A DNA stretch of 64,000 nucleotides, taken from assembly GCF_947495665.1 (NCBI RefSeq), contig NZ_CANLZV010000019.1:1-64000 (forward strand), in the 5' to 3' direction. This document shows, piece by piece, positions 16,415-25,534 of this stretch. This stretch comes from an uncultured Sunxiuqinia sp. (lineage in GTDB: Bacteria; Bacteroidota; Bacteroidia; Bacteroidales; Prolixibacteraceae). A program made the position numbers and the translations under genes. A model generated the notes under the pieces. That model saw only the letters and a list, made by a program, of their open reading frames with translations. It did no database searches and had not been told where the DNA came from. The stretch's first letter is position 1. Each line of letters starts with the position of its first letter.

Positions 16415-17209
16415 CTAGCCCCAGAAGAAATTAACAATCAGCATAATCGTCGTTAATGAGGATAATCCAATGGTGTAGTACGATGCGTTCAGTCTCACAT
16501 TCTTCAACTTTTGAGGACGAATGAAAACAACATCGTTGGGCTGCAAGTAGAAAGCCTCTGATGCCATAATGTTCTTTTGCGTAAGATTAAGCATAAAAGG
16601 CTTTACCGCTGTTTCGCCGCGACGCACCACCAATACTTCTTTAATTTTCGCATAGTCGGTTGTACCTTGTGCCATTCCAATAGCTTCAAGTACCGTCAAG
16701 GTATTGTTGTAATTGTAATAAACTCCAGGAGCTCTTACCTCACCAAGCACACTCACTTTAAAATTGAGCAAACGCACCTGGATATCAGCATCCTTCAGAT
16801 ACTCATCTGAACGTTTCTGAATTTGCTCCTTGGCCTCTTTTAAGGTACGCCCGGCAACATGCACTGCGCCAATAACTGGCAACGATATCTCTCCCCGGTT
16901 GTCTACCTGATACCCGTAAATATGCTGACCTGACTGCGAATTATAGATATTTCCAGCGCCCAGACTTCCTGCCTCATTCTGTGTGAACATGGCATTCACT
17001 TCTTGGTTAATGGTTTTTACACTGATATAAAGGTTGTCATTGGTCTTTATGGTGTAATCCTTATCGGCCTGTTGCACTTTTGCAGCAGAAATTTCCTCTT
17101 TGAAATCACGCATGAAATACGAGTTTCGTTTGGAAACACATGATGACAGTATCACCGTTAAGACTAAGATCATCAAAAGACTTCGCTTATTTTTAGCTTG
17201 AAGTATCAT
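16415..17209 (-). CDS. wza: Wza-like polysaccharide export lipoprotein
   Basis: This 264-residue lipoprotein (lipobox ILSSC, Cys24) has a poly-export domain (DYTIKTNDNLYISVKTINQE through GEISLPVIGAVHVAGRTLKEA, about 51-126), then an SLBB domain (FKVSVLGEVRAPGVYY, about 150-165). It ends in a hydrophobic helix (TIGLSSLTTIMLIVNFFWG), as seen in Bacteroidota Wza relatives that lack the long C-terminal barrel helix of E. coli Wza. It should form the outer-membrane part of the export channel and dock on the Wzc-like protein encoded 58 bp downstream. Confidence 0.92.
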   Translation of the reverse strand: MILQAKNKRSLLMILVLTVILSSCVSKRNSYFMRDFKEEISAAKVQQADKDYTIKTNDNLYISVKTINQEVNAMFTQNEAGSLGAGNIYNSQSGQHIYGYQVDNRGEISLPVIGAVHVAGRTLKEAKEQIQKRSDEYLKDADIQVRLLNFKVSVLGEVRAPGVYYNYNNTLTVLEAIGMAQGTTDYAKIKEVLVVRRGETAVKPFMLNLTQKNIMASEAFYLQPNDVVFIRPQKLKNVRLNASYYTIGLSSLTTIMLIVNFFWG

Positions 17210-17279
17210 ATTTGTCGTGTTAATTTTAGTTTTCCAGTATTTGTTTTGAGTGATTGATTTTCATGGAGAATGAAAGCTT

Positions 17280-18695
17280 TTACTTGCCCGTTCCAAGTAA
17301 GATGACTTTCACAGTTTTAAATATTAAAATGGTATCCTGCCAGAGTGACCAGTTGTCAATGTATTGCATATCTAACCGCATCCACTCTTCAAAAGGAATA
17401 TCGTTACGACCGGAAACCTGCCAGATACAGGTAATGCCGGGCTTCATACTTAACCGCCGGATTTGCCAGCGTTTGTATTTTTCCACTTCAGAAGGAATAG
17501 GGGGACGTGGACCAACCACCGACATCTCGCCACGCAGCACATTGTAAAACTGCGGCAGTTCGTCCAGCGATGTTTTTCGAAGCAGGCGTCCAACCCGGGT
17601 CACCCGAGGATCCATAGTAATTTTGAATACCGGCCCATCCTGCTCGTTCTGTCCCATCAGCGAAGCTTTCAAGGCCTCCGCATTGGCAACCATGGTTCGA
17701 AACTTGTAACACCCAAACCGACGTCCATTAAGCCCAACCCGCTCCTGCTTAAAAAACACAGGACCACCATCTTCCAGCTTAATGGCTATCGCAATCAGAA
17801 TAAGAATTGGCGATACCAAAATGAGTGCAAACAAGCTGAAAAAGAAATCAAAAATACTTTTCAACTTTAGGCCTGCATAATTATCGGGCGTGGTCATATA
17901 GGTTACAAAAGGCAATTGGTTGATCAATGAAAAGCTTGACCTTCTTATTCGTTTTCCATGAACTTTCGAGATCATTCCGGTATAATGATGGAAGCTAATC
18001 CCAACCTCGGCACATTCCAGAATAAACCGACTGATTTCGTCATGGTTATAATCAGTCTTGCAATAGATTACTTCGTCAATTGTCTCCCGATCCAGTACTT
18101 CTTTCAAATTTTTCCGCTCAGGAATAATCTTGAACCGGTCATGATAGGTTGAAATCAAGCCTTTGCACCCCGTCATTATTCCCCGGATATTATATCCCCA
18201 ATCTTTGGTGCGAATAATTTTTTCGATATAATCTTCCGAACCTTTGTCTGCAATAACCAGAATTTGTCGGATGCTATAACCACGTCGGCGGAAAAAACGC
18301 ATAATCAAAAAGAAGAAGTTTTTGTAGGCAGTCAATACCCCAAGGTTGAGCAAACTAAACAAAAACAAGTTCTTAATACTGAGCACCTCGTAGCCCGAGA
18401 TGATATTAATAACCAACAAGATGGCTATCCCAATAGAAATTAGCTTGAAATAGCTAATAAACAATTGCAGGTAACTCGTTGTACGGTTCATCTTTCCTAA
18501 TTTGAACTGCTCCAGCAACAAAAACCAAAGGAGCGCAATAAAGATCAGGACGTTCTTGAATTCAGGAATCGATTCAGCCCGGTATTCGTCAGAAAGCTGA
18601 CCAAACCACCAAACCGCGGTAAAACAAACCAGGGTGATAAGTACCTGAAAGACGATACTGATTTTTTCCAGTGTATATTCACGTTCTTTGAGCAT
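17280..18695 (-). CDS. Polyprenyl-phosphate sugar-1-phosphate transferase (initiating enzyme)
   Basis: This 471-residue member of the WcaJ/WbaP-type family loads the first sugar phosphate onto undecaprenyl phosphate. The N-terminal half has four or five membrane helices and a Rossmann-like soluble domain (SIRQILVIADKGSED). A further helix (SIFDFFFSLFALILVSPILI) precedes the catalytic domain, with FKQERVGLNGRRFGCYKFRTM, DPRVTRVGRLLRKTSLDELPQ and GEMSVVGPRPP. ATG 18695 was chosen over a TTG 36 nt upstream. It lies between the mannose-1-phosphate guanylyltransferase and wza genes. The sugar transferred is not evident; Glc-1-P or Gal-1-P is usual for the family. Confidence 0.93.
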   Translation of the reverse strand: MLKEREYTLEKISIVFQVLITLVCFTAVWWFGQLSDEYRAESIPEFKNVLIFIALLWFLLLEQFKLGKMNRTTSYLQLFISYFKLISIGIAILLVINIISGYEVLSIKNLFLFSLLNLGVLTAYKNFFFLIMRFFRRRGYSIRQILVIADKGSEDYIEKIIRTKDWGYNIRGIMTGCKGLISTYHDRFKIIPERKNLKEVLDRETIDEVIYCKTDYNHDEISRFILECAEVGISFHHYTGMISKVHGKRIRRSSFSLINQLPFVTYMTTPDNYAGLKLKSIFDFFFSLFALILVSPILILIAIAIKLEDGGPVFFKQERVGLNGRRFGCYKFRTMVANAEALKASLMGQNEQDGPVFKITMDPRVTRVGRLLRKTSLDELPQFYNVLRGEMSVVGPRPPIPSEVEKYKRWQIRRLSMKPGITCIWQVSGRNDIPFEEWMRLDMQYIDNWSLWQDTILIFKTVKVILLGTGK

Positions 18696-18910
18696 AATAG
18701 TGAAATATTTAGCGTATGATTTAAGGCACAAAGACCTTCTTTACATGTCAAAAAAGAAAGGTCTGTATATTGTTAGGTGACTCATTGAAGCATAAACCTA
18801 ACTTATTGTGAACAGAGGAGTAGCCAGGCTATAAAACCATAATTTACTCCTTTTTAAGTAGCAATTAAAATCCGGTTTTGAGGGGCGGTAAAAAAACAAC
18901 TCAGTTGTGT

Positions 18911-19972
18911 TTACTTCGAATTGGAAGCCTTGTGCCGAAAAGCCTTTATGCGTTGCTCTTCGCCTTTACTACATATCAACAGAACGTTGTTGGACTCAAC
19001 AACAATGTATTCACTTAAGCCCTGAACAACAACCACTTTGTCTTCAGGGACATGAATGATGTTGTTCGAAGTTTCGTAGAGGTAAGCATTTTCAGAAGAA
19101 ACAGTATCTCCGGTATAGCTTCGGGTTGATTTTTCCCAAAGAGCGGTCCAGGTCCCCAGATCTGACCAATCGAAACGCGCTTTTTGCACATACAGATTAT
19201 CCGCCTTTTCAAGCATGCTGTAATCGATTGAGATATTCTCAAAAGTAGGATAAACCAGATCAATAAAACGCTGCTCTTTGTCGGTAAAGTAGACTTCACT
19301 TCCATTCTCAAACACACGCGCCATCGCAGGCATATAGGTTTCAAAGGCTTGAACAATCGTTTTTACTGACCACAGAAAAATTCCAGCATTCCACAGGTAT
19401 CCTCCATGCTTTAGGTAGGATCTGGCAGTCTCCAGGTCCGGCTTTTCCTTGAATGCTTTTACCTTGGCTATTTCCTTCTCCGATTGATCCATCTGGATAT
19501 AACCATAACCGGTTTCAGGTCGGTGCGGATGAATTCCGATCGTCAATATAGCATCACGGTCTTTCACAAAGTTCAGCCCCTTTTGCAGGGTACGCTGAAA
19601 CAATTGCTTCTGCTCGATCAAATGATCGGAAGGCGTGACAATAATATTGGCATTCGGATTCAATTTTCTGATTTTATAACTTGCATAGGCAATGCAAGGT
19701 GCTGTATTGCGCATAACCGGTTCGGCCAAAACATTCGATTCCGGAATTTCAGGTCCCTGCTCCAAGGCAATGTCAATGTACTGGGCCGAAGTAACTACAA
19801 AGATATTTCGCACGGAACAGATATCACTAAACCTTTCAATCGTATGTTGAAAGAGTGTTTTACCGGTCCCCAGCATATCCAGAAATTGCTTTGGCTTACG
19901 CTCTGTGCTTACAGGCCAAAACCGACTTCCGATACCTCCAGCCATAATGATTACAAAGGTGTCGCTTTTCAT
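18911..19972 (-). CDS. manC: Mannose-1-phosphate guanylyltransferase
   Basis: This 353-residue nucleotidyltransferase makes GDP-mannose from mannose-1-phosphate and GTP. The signature GGIGSRFWPVSTERKPKQFL (about 12-31) includes the GTP-binding loop and the catalytic lysine region, and FKEKPDLETARSYL with GYLWNAGIF follow. There is no fused phosphomannose-isomerase domain, so it is the short form. It supplies the substrate for the Gmd and Fcl enzymes encoded just upstream in the same operon. manA and manB are not in the window and must lie elsewhere. Confidence 0.93.
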   Translation of the reverse strand: MKSDTFVIIMAGGIGSRFWPVSTERKPKQFLDMLGTGKTLFQHTIERFSDICSVRNIFVVTSAQYIDIALEQGPEIPESNVLAEPVMRNTAPCIAYASYKIRKLNPNANIIVTPSDHLIEQKQLFQRTLQKGLNFVKDRDAILTIGIHPHRPETGYGYIQMDQSEKEIAKVKAFKEKPDLETARSYLKHGGYLWNAGIFLWSVKTIVQAFETYMPAMARVFENGSEVYFTDKEQRFIDLVYPTFENISIDYSMLEKADNLYVQKARFDWSDLGTWTALWEKSTRSYTGDTVSSENAYLYETSNNIIHVPEDKVVVVQGLSEYIVVESNNVLLICSKGEEQRIKAFRHKASNSK

Positions 19973-19987
19973 TTCGCTCTTCTTATG

Positions 19988-21139
19988 TTATGTTTTAATT
20001 TTTTCATTAACCGTGTGACATAGTTGATTTTCGCTCATATACCATTGGCAAACTTTCGAAATACCTTCCTCAATTGAAACCCGATGTTTCCAGCCTAATT
20101 GATGAAGTTTAGAAGGATCAGTTAACTTCCGCATGGTACCGTCAGGTTTACTGGTATTGAATACCAGATCTCCCTGAAACTTTACTTCTGCTTGAATTAA
20201 CCGGGCAAGATGACGAATACTAATTTCCTCCCCTGTTCCAAGGTTAATATGGGTATTGCGCAGCTCTCCGGTGGCTGCAATCTCAGGGGTTGTTGTTATA
20301 ATTTCATTAAAATCATTGTTTTCCATGATATACACGCACGCATCGGCCATATCCTCACTCCACAGAAACTCCCGCATGGGTTTTCCACTTCCCCACACCT
20401 CAACTGACACCTTCGGTTCTCCATCTCTCAACGTGCTGCTTATCCCAAAACGCTTCAGTAGCTCCTGCAGATCCTTAGTCGAACCAACTCCAGCATTTCC
20501 CTGAACAGGTCGTTTTTCTAAATCTTTCCGGATAGCCTCCCAATTATCTTCTTCCAGGTATTTACCCAGCAACAGTTTTCGAACCAGAGCAGGCAATACA
20601 TGCGAACGCTGAAGATCAAAATTGTCATTGGGTCCATACAGGTTGGTCGGCATTACCGAGATAAAATTGGTTCCATACTGCATGTTGTAGTTTTCACAAA
20701 GCTTGATACCTGCAATTTTAGCAATAGCGTAAGGCTCATTGGTGTACTCAAGCACTGAAGTCAGAAGACTGCTCTCCTTCATGGGCTGAGGAGCTTCACG
20801 CGGGTAAATACATGTGCTTCCAAGAAACAGAAGTTTTTTTACTCCATGAAGATAAGCCTGATGAACGACGTTATTCTGAATCATCAGGTTCTCATAAATA
20901 AACTCGCCCCGATAGGTATTGTTAGCCATAATCCCTCCAACCTTTGCTGCAGCCAGAAAAACATATTCCGGTTTCTCTGCCTCAAAGAAAGAAGCCACTG
21001 CCTGTTGGTTTGTCAAATCCAATTCGGCATGAGAACGTAAAACAAAATTGTGGTAGCCTTTTGCCTTCAATCTTTCCAGCAAAGCTGATCCAACCAGCCC
21101 GCGGTGTCCGGCAATATAGAGTTTGCTATTTCGCTTCAT
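19988..21139 (-). CDS. fcl: GDP-L-fucose synthase
   Basis: This 383-residue short-chain dehydrogenase carries out the last, epimerising and reducing, step to GDP-L-fucose. The NADP-binding site is [12 protein letters not shown] near the N-terminus. [16 protein letters not shown] contains the catalytic Ser and [10 protein letters not shown] the YxxxK pair. The long insertion after [11 protein letters not shown] makes it longer than the 321-residue E. coli enzyme, as in many Bacteroidota. ATG 21139 is preferred over the adjacent TTG. It is 15 bp upstream of manC and follows gmd after a hairpin-containing spacer. Confidence 0.93.
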   Translation of the reverse strand: MKRNSKLYIAGHRGLVGSALLERLKAKGYHNFVLRSHAELDLTNQQAVASFFEAEKPEYVFLAAAKVGGIMANNTYRGEFIYENLMIQNNVVHQAYLHGVKKLLFLGSTCIYPREAPQPMKESSLLTSVLEYTNEPYAIAKIAGIKLCENYNMQYGTNFISVMPTNLYGPNDNFDLQRSHVLPALVRKLLLGKYLEEDNWEAIRKDLEKRPVQGNAGVGSTKDLQELLKRFGISSTLRDGEPKVSVEVWGSGKPMREFLWSEDMADACVYIMENNDFNEIITTTPEIAATGELRNTHINLGTGEEISIRHLARLIQAEVKFQGDLVFNTSKPDGTMRKLTDPSKLHQLGWKHRVSIEEGISKVCQWYMSENQLCHTVNEKIKT

Positions 21140-21229
21140 CAATCACTTTAAGTTTTATCCTGAACACGAAGAAAAGTAAGGTATCAGGATGTCTTTAGCT
21201 ATAGTTTAGTAGTCGGTTAACGTTGAGAC

Positions 21230-21287
21230 GCTGAAAGAAAAGCCTGCATCTGCCTCTGCAGATACAGCTCATCCTTTCAGCTTTTTT
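21230..21287. terminator. Hairpin between gmd and fcl (possible attenuator)
   Basis: On the minus strand AGCTGTATCTGC, AGAG loop, GCAGATGCAGGCT forms a ~12-bp stem with one bulge, followed by TTTTC. On the plus strand an outer pair GCTGAAAG / CTTTCAGC is followed by six T. It may lower fcl-manC-wza-wzc expression relative to gmd, or be a mobile intergenic hairpin. Confidence 0.4.
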
Positions 21288-21305
21288 ACTCAGCGTGGAC
21301 TATCT

Positions 21306-22463
21306 TTATTCAAAGAAATTCAATATGCGGTATCCTCCATTTCGGAGATAAGATTCTTTTTGAAAAAGCTTCACATCCGAAACCATCATGTCAGCAATCA
21401 ATCCTTTCAAATCATATTTGGGTTTCCAACCCAACACTTCCTGCGACTTAGCCGGATCGCCAATTAACAGATCAACTTCAGTAGGACGGAAATACATGGG
21501 ATCTATCTTTACAATCACATTGTCATCGGATAAAATCCGCATCCGGATATCTTCCAGAAACTGTTCTCCAACCCGTTCTTTAAACTTGACCTCATCAACT
21601 CCAACCAAGTAACCAACTTCGTCAACTCCCTGCCCTTTAAATACGACTTCCAGACCAACTTCTTCGCAAGCCATAATAATGAAGTCACGAATCGTCGTTG
21701 TAATTCCTGTCGCAATGACATAGTCATCAGGTTTATCCTGTTGCAGAATAAGGTACATGGCACGAACATAGTCTTTGGCATGTCCCCAGTCGCGCTTTGA
21801 ACTTAAATTACCCAGGTAAACTTTATCGAGCATTCCCAAGGCAATTTTCGAAATGGCCCGTGTTACTTTACGGGTAACAAAAGTCTCTCCCCGAATCGGT
21901 GATTCATGATTAAACAAGATTCCGTTGCTGGCATGCATGCCGTAAGCCTCGCGGTAATTCACCGTAATCCAGTAAGCATACATTTTAGCTACGGCATACG
22001 GGCTTCGCGGGTAGAACGGAGTTCGTTCTGTTTGAGGAATTTCCTGCACCAGTCCATACAACTCAGACGTTGATGCCTGATAAATTCGTGTTTTATTTAA
22101 GGACAGCAGGCGAACAGCCTCTAATATTCTTAAGGTACCAATACCATCAGCATTGGCCGTATATTCCGGCGTGTCGAAACTCACCTTGACATGACTCATT
22201 GCTGCCAGGTTATAAATTTCGTCAGGCTGAACCTCCTGAATAATCCGCGTCAGGTTCATACTATCGGTTAAATCACCATAATGTAAAATGAAATTACGGT
22301 TGGTTGTATGTGGATCCTGGTACAGGTGATCAATCCGATCAGTATTAAACATAGATGAGCGACGCTTTACACCATGAACGATGTATCCCTTCTTCAGTAA
22401 AAACTCCGACAGGTACGCTCCATCCTGTCCGGTAACCCCGGTTATTAATGCAACTTTTGACAT
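21306..22463 (-). CDS. gmd: GDP-mannose 4,6-dehydratase
   Basis: This 385-residue short-chain dehydrogenase converts GDP-mannose to GDP-4-keto-6-deoxymannose, the substrate of Fcl. The N-terminus reads [18 protein letters not shown] (NADP site), followed by [17 protein letters not shown], which is diagnostic for Gmd. [14 protein letters not shown] and [12 protein letters not shown] carry the catalytic Ser/Thr and Yxxx[14 protein letters not shown] and [17 protein letters not shown] follow. ATG 22463 is preferred over a TTG 18 nt upstream. Together with fcl and manC it gives a complete GDP-mannose-to-GDP-fucose route. Confidence 0.95.
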   Translation of the reverse strand: MSKVALITGVTGQDGAYLSEFLLKKGYIVHGVKRRSSMFNTDRIDHLYQDPHTTNRNFILHYGDLTDSMNLTRIIQEVQPDEIYNLAAMSHVKVSFDTPEYTANADGIGTLRILEAVRLLSLNKTRIYQASTSELYGLVQEIPQTERTPFYPRSPYAVAKMYAYWITVNYREAYGMHASNGILFNHESPIRGETFVTRKVTRAISKIALGMLDKVYLGNLSSKRDWGHAKDYVRAMYLILQQDKPDDYVIATGITTTIRDFIIMACEEVGLEVVFKGQGVDEVGYLVGVDEVKFKERVGEQFLEDIRMRILSDDNVIVKIDPMYFRPTEVDLLIGDPAKSQEVLGWKPKYDLKGLIADMMVSDVKLFQKESYLRNGGYRILNFFE

Positions 22464-22604
22464 ATTCTTTCTTTTTTCCAAATGAATAATTATTCTTATG
22501 CGGATTACTCTTCACAAGAATCCTTCACGTGCTATGTTTGGTCTTAGCTTATTCTGAAAAGGTCTATTCAGAATACTTGGTCGTTAAAAATCTTTCTTAT
22601 CGTT

Positions 22605-23777
22605 TTACAAACAAATAAGCTCGGGCTGTAAGCCTCGTTCATTCAGCATGGCCGCAATCTCATTTTTATAAACACCATTCATGATTATCACCACATCCGG
22701 CTGGATAGCCTTCAGGTCATCCGGTGTCTGGTACTGAATACCAATTCCCGGAATGTAGTTCCCCTGCATATGCGGATTGATATCAACCACATGCTTGATA
22801 ACCTTCAGGTCATCAAACTGGGTCAGGAAACCAACAGATTTGGAGCCGCCTCCCCACACAACCACTTTTTTCCCCTGCTCTTTCATTTTCAGCAGTCGTT
22901 CGCGCCATTGGCTTAGCTGTGCATTGATCTGTACGACAAAGTCATCAACCATCTTTCTCAGTTCGGCCACACTTTCCTCAATGGGATGTACCCGTTCAGA
23001 AGTTGTTGAAACAGGCCGGGCTTCCACAAAAAGATACTGGTCATCGTACTCCAGGTATTCATCCAAAATCTCAAACCCATTTTTTCGGAACAGTCGGGCT
23101 AATGACCCTGGACTAAAATAGGAGCAATGCTCATTAAAAATATCCCAGAAGGCCTGGACCTGTAGTATTCGAACAATACAAGGAACTTCAAAAAGAAGTG
23201 TAACCTCGTCTCCTTCGTGAATCGACTCCCGAATGGTTTTAAAGAACTCATCGGTTGCATGAATGTGCTCCAGCGTATGCCGACAGGTAATGACGTCATT
23301 GGGAAGAGCACCATGCTCATTCGAATAAAACTCTTTAATAAATGAAACTTTGGGGTCAGGCTGCGATCGACCAGGCACATAAGCCGGATCAATGCCAATG
23401 CCTCTGTTATTTCCCAGTTCGCACATCAGGTTGATAAAATCGCCCTTTCCACAACCAATTTCTATCACATCCTTTTCACGAACATCATATTTTTCAATAA
23501 ATCGGTTGGTCAGTTCAGTGATAAAAACCTTAAACGTGGGTGAAAAGCCCTGCTGATCCTCGTAACCTCCGGTATAATAATCGATGGATGTATCAAAAGT
23601 ACTGTTGAAGATAAACCCACACTGGTTGCAAAAAGTCAGGGTAATGTCATTGCGGGGAATTGCAATCGCTTCATCGTAGGATTTAATCGTGACCAGACTT
23701 TGTACCGGCGCGTTTTTCACAACAAAAAAATCATGCAGCTCCTGACTTTGGCAGCTGGGACATTTCAAATGTTTCAT
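22605..23777 (-). CDS. Sugar C-methyltransferase-like SAM enzyme
   Basis: This 390-residue protein has the three-part layout of NDP-hexose C-methyltransferases. An N-terminal zinc-binding domain has two Cys pairs (CPSCQS at 6-11, FCNQCGF about 49-55). A SAM-binding domain has DVIEIGCGKGDFINLM (about 100-115). A C-terminal third domain contains VVVWGGGSKSVGFLTQF and ends in GLQPELICL. Such enzymes add a methyl branch to a keto-sugar nucleotide. It follows the PIG-L gene after about 100 bp and is part of the apparent CDP-sugar module with the cytidylyltransferase and SDR genes. Confidence 0.85.
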   Translation of the reverse strand: MKHLKCPSCQSQELHDFFVVKNAPVQSLVTIKSYDEAIAIPRNDITLTFCNQCGFIFNSTFDTSIDYYTGGYEDQQGFSPTFKVFITELTNRFIEKYDVREKDVIEIGCGKGDFINLMCELGNNRGIGIDPAYVPGRSQPDPKVSFIKEFYSNEHGALPNDVITCRHTLEHIHATDEFFKTIRESIHEGDEVTLLFEVPCIVRILQVQAFWDIFNEHCSYFSPGSLARLFRKNGFEILDEYLEYDDQYLFVEARPVSTTSERVHPIEESVAELRKMVDDFVVQINAQLSQWRERLLKMKEQGKKVVVWGGGSKSVGFLTQFDDLKVIKHVVDINPHMQGNYIPGIGIQYQTPDDLKAIQPDVVIIMNGVYKNEIAAMLNERGLQPELICL

Positions 23778-23876
23778 AAAAAATAAATGTTTAATGCCAT
23801 CCTTAAAGCAGCTGGACTACCAGAATCCGAAGCCACTGAAAACGGGGATGGTCAATATATTTTACCTGTAGTTCGT

Positions 23877-24518
23877 TTAGAGGACAACTTTGCGGGCGTA
23901 AAACGCCTCGGCAAACAAGCTGGCTGACTCCATGCCTCTTAAGCGAGGCAGGGCACTGAAGGTGTTTTCATCAAACCAATGTTTGGATTGCTGCGAGACG
24001 AAAGCATCCATCAAAATTTGGTTTCGCTTTTTCAGGATGTCTTCTTCAAGTGTCACGTAGAAATTGGGAATTCCCAAATCCCCATCATACTTGGGTATTT
24101 CATATTCCAGAATCAGATGATTGCGCCAGGTATTCCAGGTCAGGTCGCTAACCAGCCGATGATCCTGATGACGGTCATTGCGATAATGGGTGAAAATAAG
24201 ATCGGGTACAAACGCCTTCTTTATCTCCTCAAAATGTTCTTTAACCTGAACCGTTTGGGTGGGGAGAAAACCATCCCGGTTTGAAAGCACCGTGATTTCC
24301 TTTTCCTTCACCCCGGACAAAAACTGTCCGGCGCTTTCAAGGGCCTCCTGTCTACGGGTTTTATCTGAAGTAAAAACCACCCACTTCACTTTTCCAATCT
24401 GATATTCCTGTAAAAGCTTTAGCAGGGTTCCTCCTGCCCCAATCTCAATATCATCACAATGCGCTCCCAATAAGAGTAGATTAAGAGGCTCTTTTTTCTG
24501 TAATTTAAATGGCAGCAT
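23877..24518 (-). CDS. PIG-L family deacetylase
   Basis: This 213-residue zinc hydrolase has LLLLGAHCDDIEIGAGGTLL near the N-terminus (the family metal and catalytic set H-x-D-D) and FTHYRNDRHQDHRLVSDLTW later (third ligand, HxxDH). It removes an acyl, usually acetyl, group from an amino-sugar-like substrate. ATG 24518 overlaps the end of the cytidylyltransferase gene by 14 nt, indicating coupled translation; the longer upstream frame runs deep into that gene and is rejected. In this operon it may tailor a nucleotide sugar or glycan intermediate. Confidence 0.88.
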   Translation of the reverse strand: MLPFKLQKKEPLNLLLLGAHCDDIEIGAGGTLLKLLQEYQIGKVKWVVFTSDKTRRQEALESAGQFLSGVKEKEITVLSNRDGFLPTQTVQVKEHFEEIKKAFVPDLIFTHYRNDRHQDHRLVSDLTWNTWRNHLILEYEIPKYDGDLGIPNFYVTLEEDILKKRNQILMDAFVSQQSKHWFDENTFSALPRLRGMESASLFAEAFYARKVVL

Positions 24519-25347
24519 AGTTGAAAAATATTTTTTCCATCCGGGTTCGTTTTTTAGGCTGATTGTCCATCTTTGTCCAGACTTCCCAAGGTGCATTTCC
24601 CTGTGCATAAATATCATCCAGCACCCGTTTATCTTTAAAGGTATCCATGCTTGCCCAAAAACCTTTATGTTCCCAAGAGGTCAGTTTGTTCTTTTCAATT
24701 AGCCGGTTAAAGGGTTCATCAACCAGTTCGTCGCCATATTCCATATAGTCGAAGATTTCATTCCGAAGAATAAAAAAGCCTGCATTGATGTGTAAACCGG
24801 AGGAACCGATATGACTGATATTGGTCACCACGCCATCATCCTGGCGTTGAACGATATGAAAACTCTGGGTAGGCTGATAAGCCATAAATGCCGCCGTTTC
24901 ATCCGGGTTTTTGGAAAACCAATCGATCATATCCGGAAGATGCATGTCGGTCAAACCATCGCTGTAGTTGGCCAGAAACATTTTTTCACCTTTCAAGTGC
25001 TCTTTCACCTGCATCAGGCGCATTCCAATGTTGGCATTCAGGCCCGTGTCGACAAACGTAATTTTCCAATCACTAATATCTGAATTCAGCAACTCAATGT
25101 TTCGTCCCCCCTTGGTAAATACAAAGTCATTGGAGATCGTTTCATCGTAGTTGATGAAATAGTTTTTAATAACATCTGCTTTATAACCTAAACACAAAAT
25201 AAAATCTTTGTGTCCATAGCTTGCATAGTACTTCATTATATTCCAAAGAACCGGTCGATATCCTATTGGAACCATCGGTTTTGGGATTTGATCAGAATAC
25301 TCCCGCAAGCGAATCCCCATCCCACCGCAGAATAATACAACTTTCAT
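24505..25347 (-). CDS. rfbF: Glucose-1-phosphate cytidylyltransferase
   Basis: This 280-residue nucleotidyltransferase has the start MKVVLFCGGMGIRLREYSDQ, followed by IPKPMVPIGYRPVLWNIMKYY, the RfbF signature for CTP + glucose-1-phosphate to CDP-glucose. FLANYSDGLTD holds the metal-binding Asp, and GFWASMDTFKDKRVLD lies near the end. ATG 25347 directly precedes the catalytic loop. It opens a CDP-sugar module, but no typical CDP-glucose 4,6-dehydratase (rfbG) is visible beside it. The SDR gene upstream may fill part of that role or act on another product. Confidence 0.9.
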   Translation of the reverse strand: MKVVLFCGGMGIRLREYSDQIPKPMVPIGYRPVLWNIMKYYASYGHKDFILCLGYKADVIKNYFINYDETISNDFVFTKGGRNIELLNSDISDWKITFVDTGLNANIGMRLMQVKEHLKGEKMFLANYSDGLTDMHLPDMIDWFSKNPDETAAFMAYQPTQSFHIVQRQDDGVVTNISHIGSSGLHINAGFFILRNEIFDYMEYGDELVDEPFNRLIEKNKLTSWEHKGFWASMDTFKDKRVLDDIYAQGNAPWEVWTKMDNQPKKRTRMEKIFFNYAAI

Positions 25348-25534
25348 AATTTCAATTTGTAAAATGATTTCATACACGTATCAGCTTAGCAATTAATAAT
25401 CTGAATCCTTAAATTCAAGAGTCTCGTTAAGTCAAGAAGTCTATTCTTTTTCATCTTTGCATGTTTACGTACATTGAAAAACAGAACAAGCCAGCCTGTG
25501 GCTGAAGTCAGCATTTTACCTTTAAAATCAAAGG

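Noticed and set aside
24519-24617. Upstream start for the PIG-L deacetylase gene
   Set aside because: It would overlap the cytidylyltransferase gene by more than 100 nt and adds residues not typical of the family.
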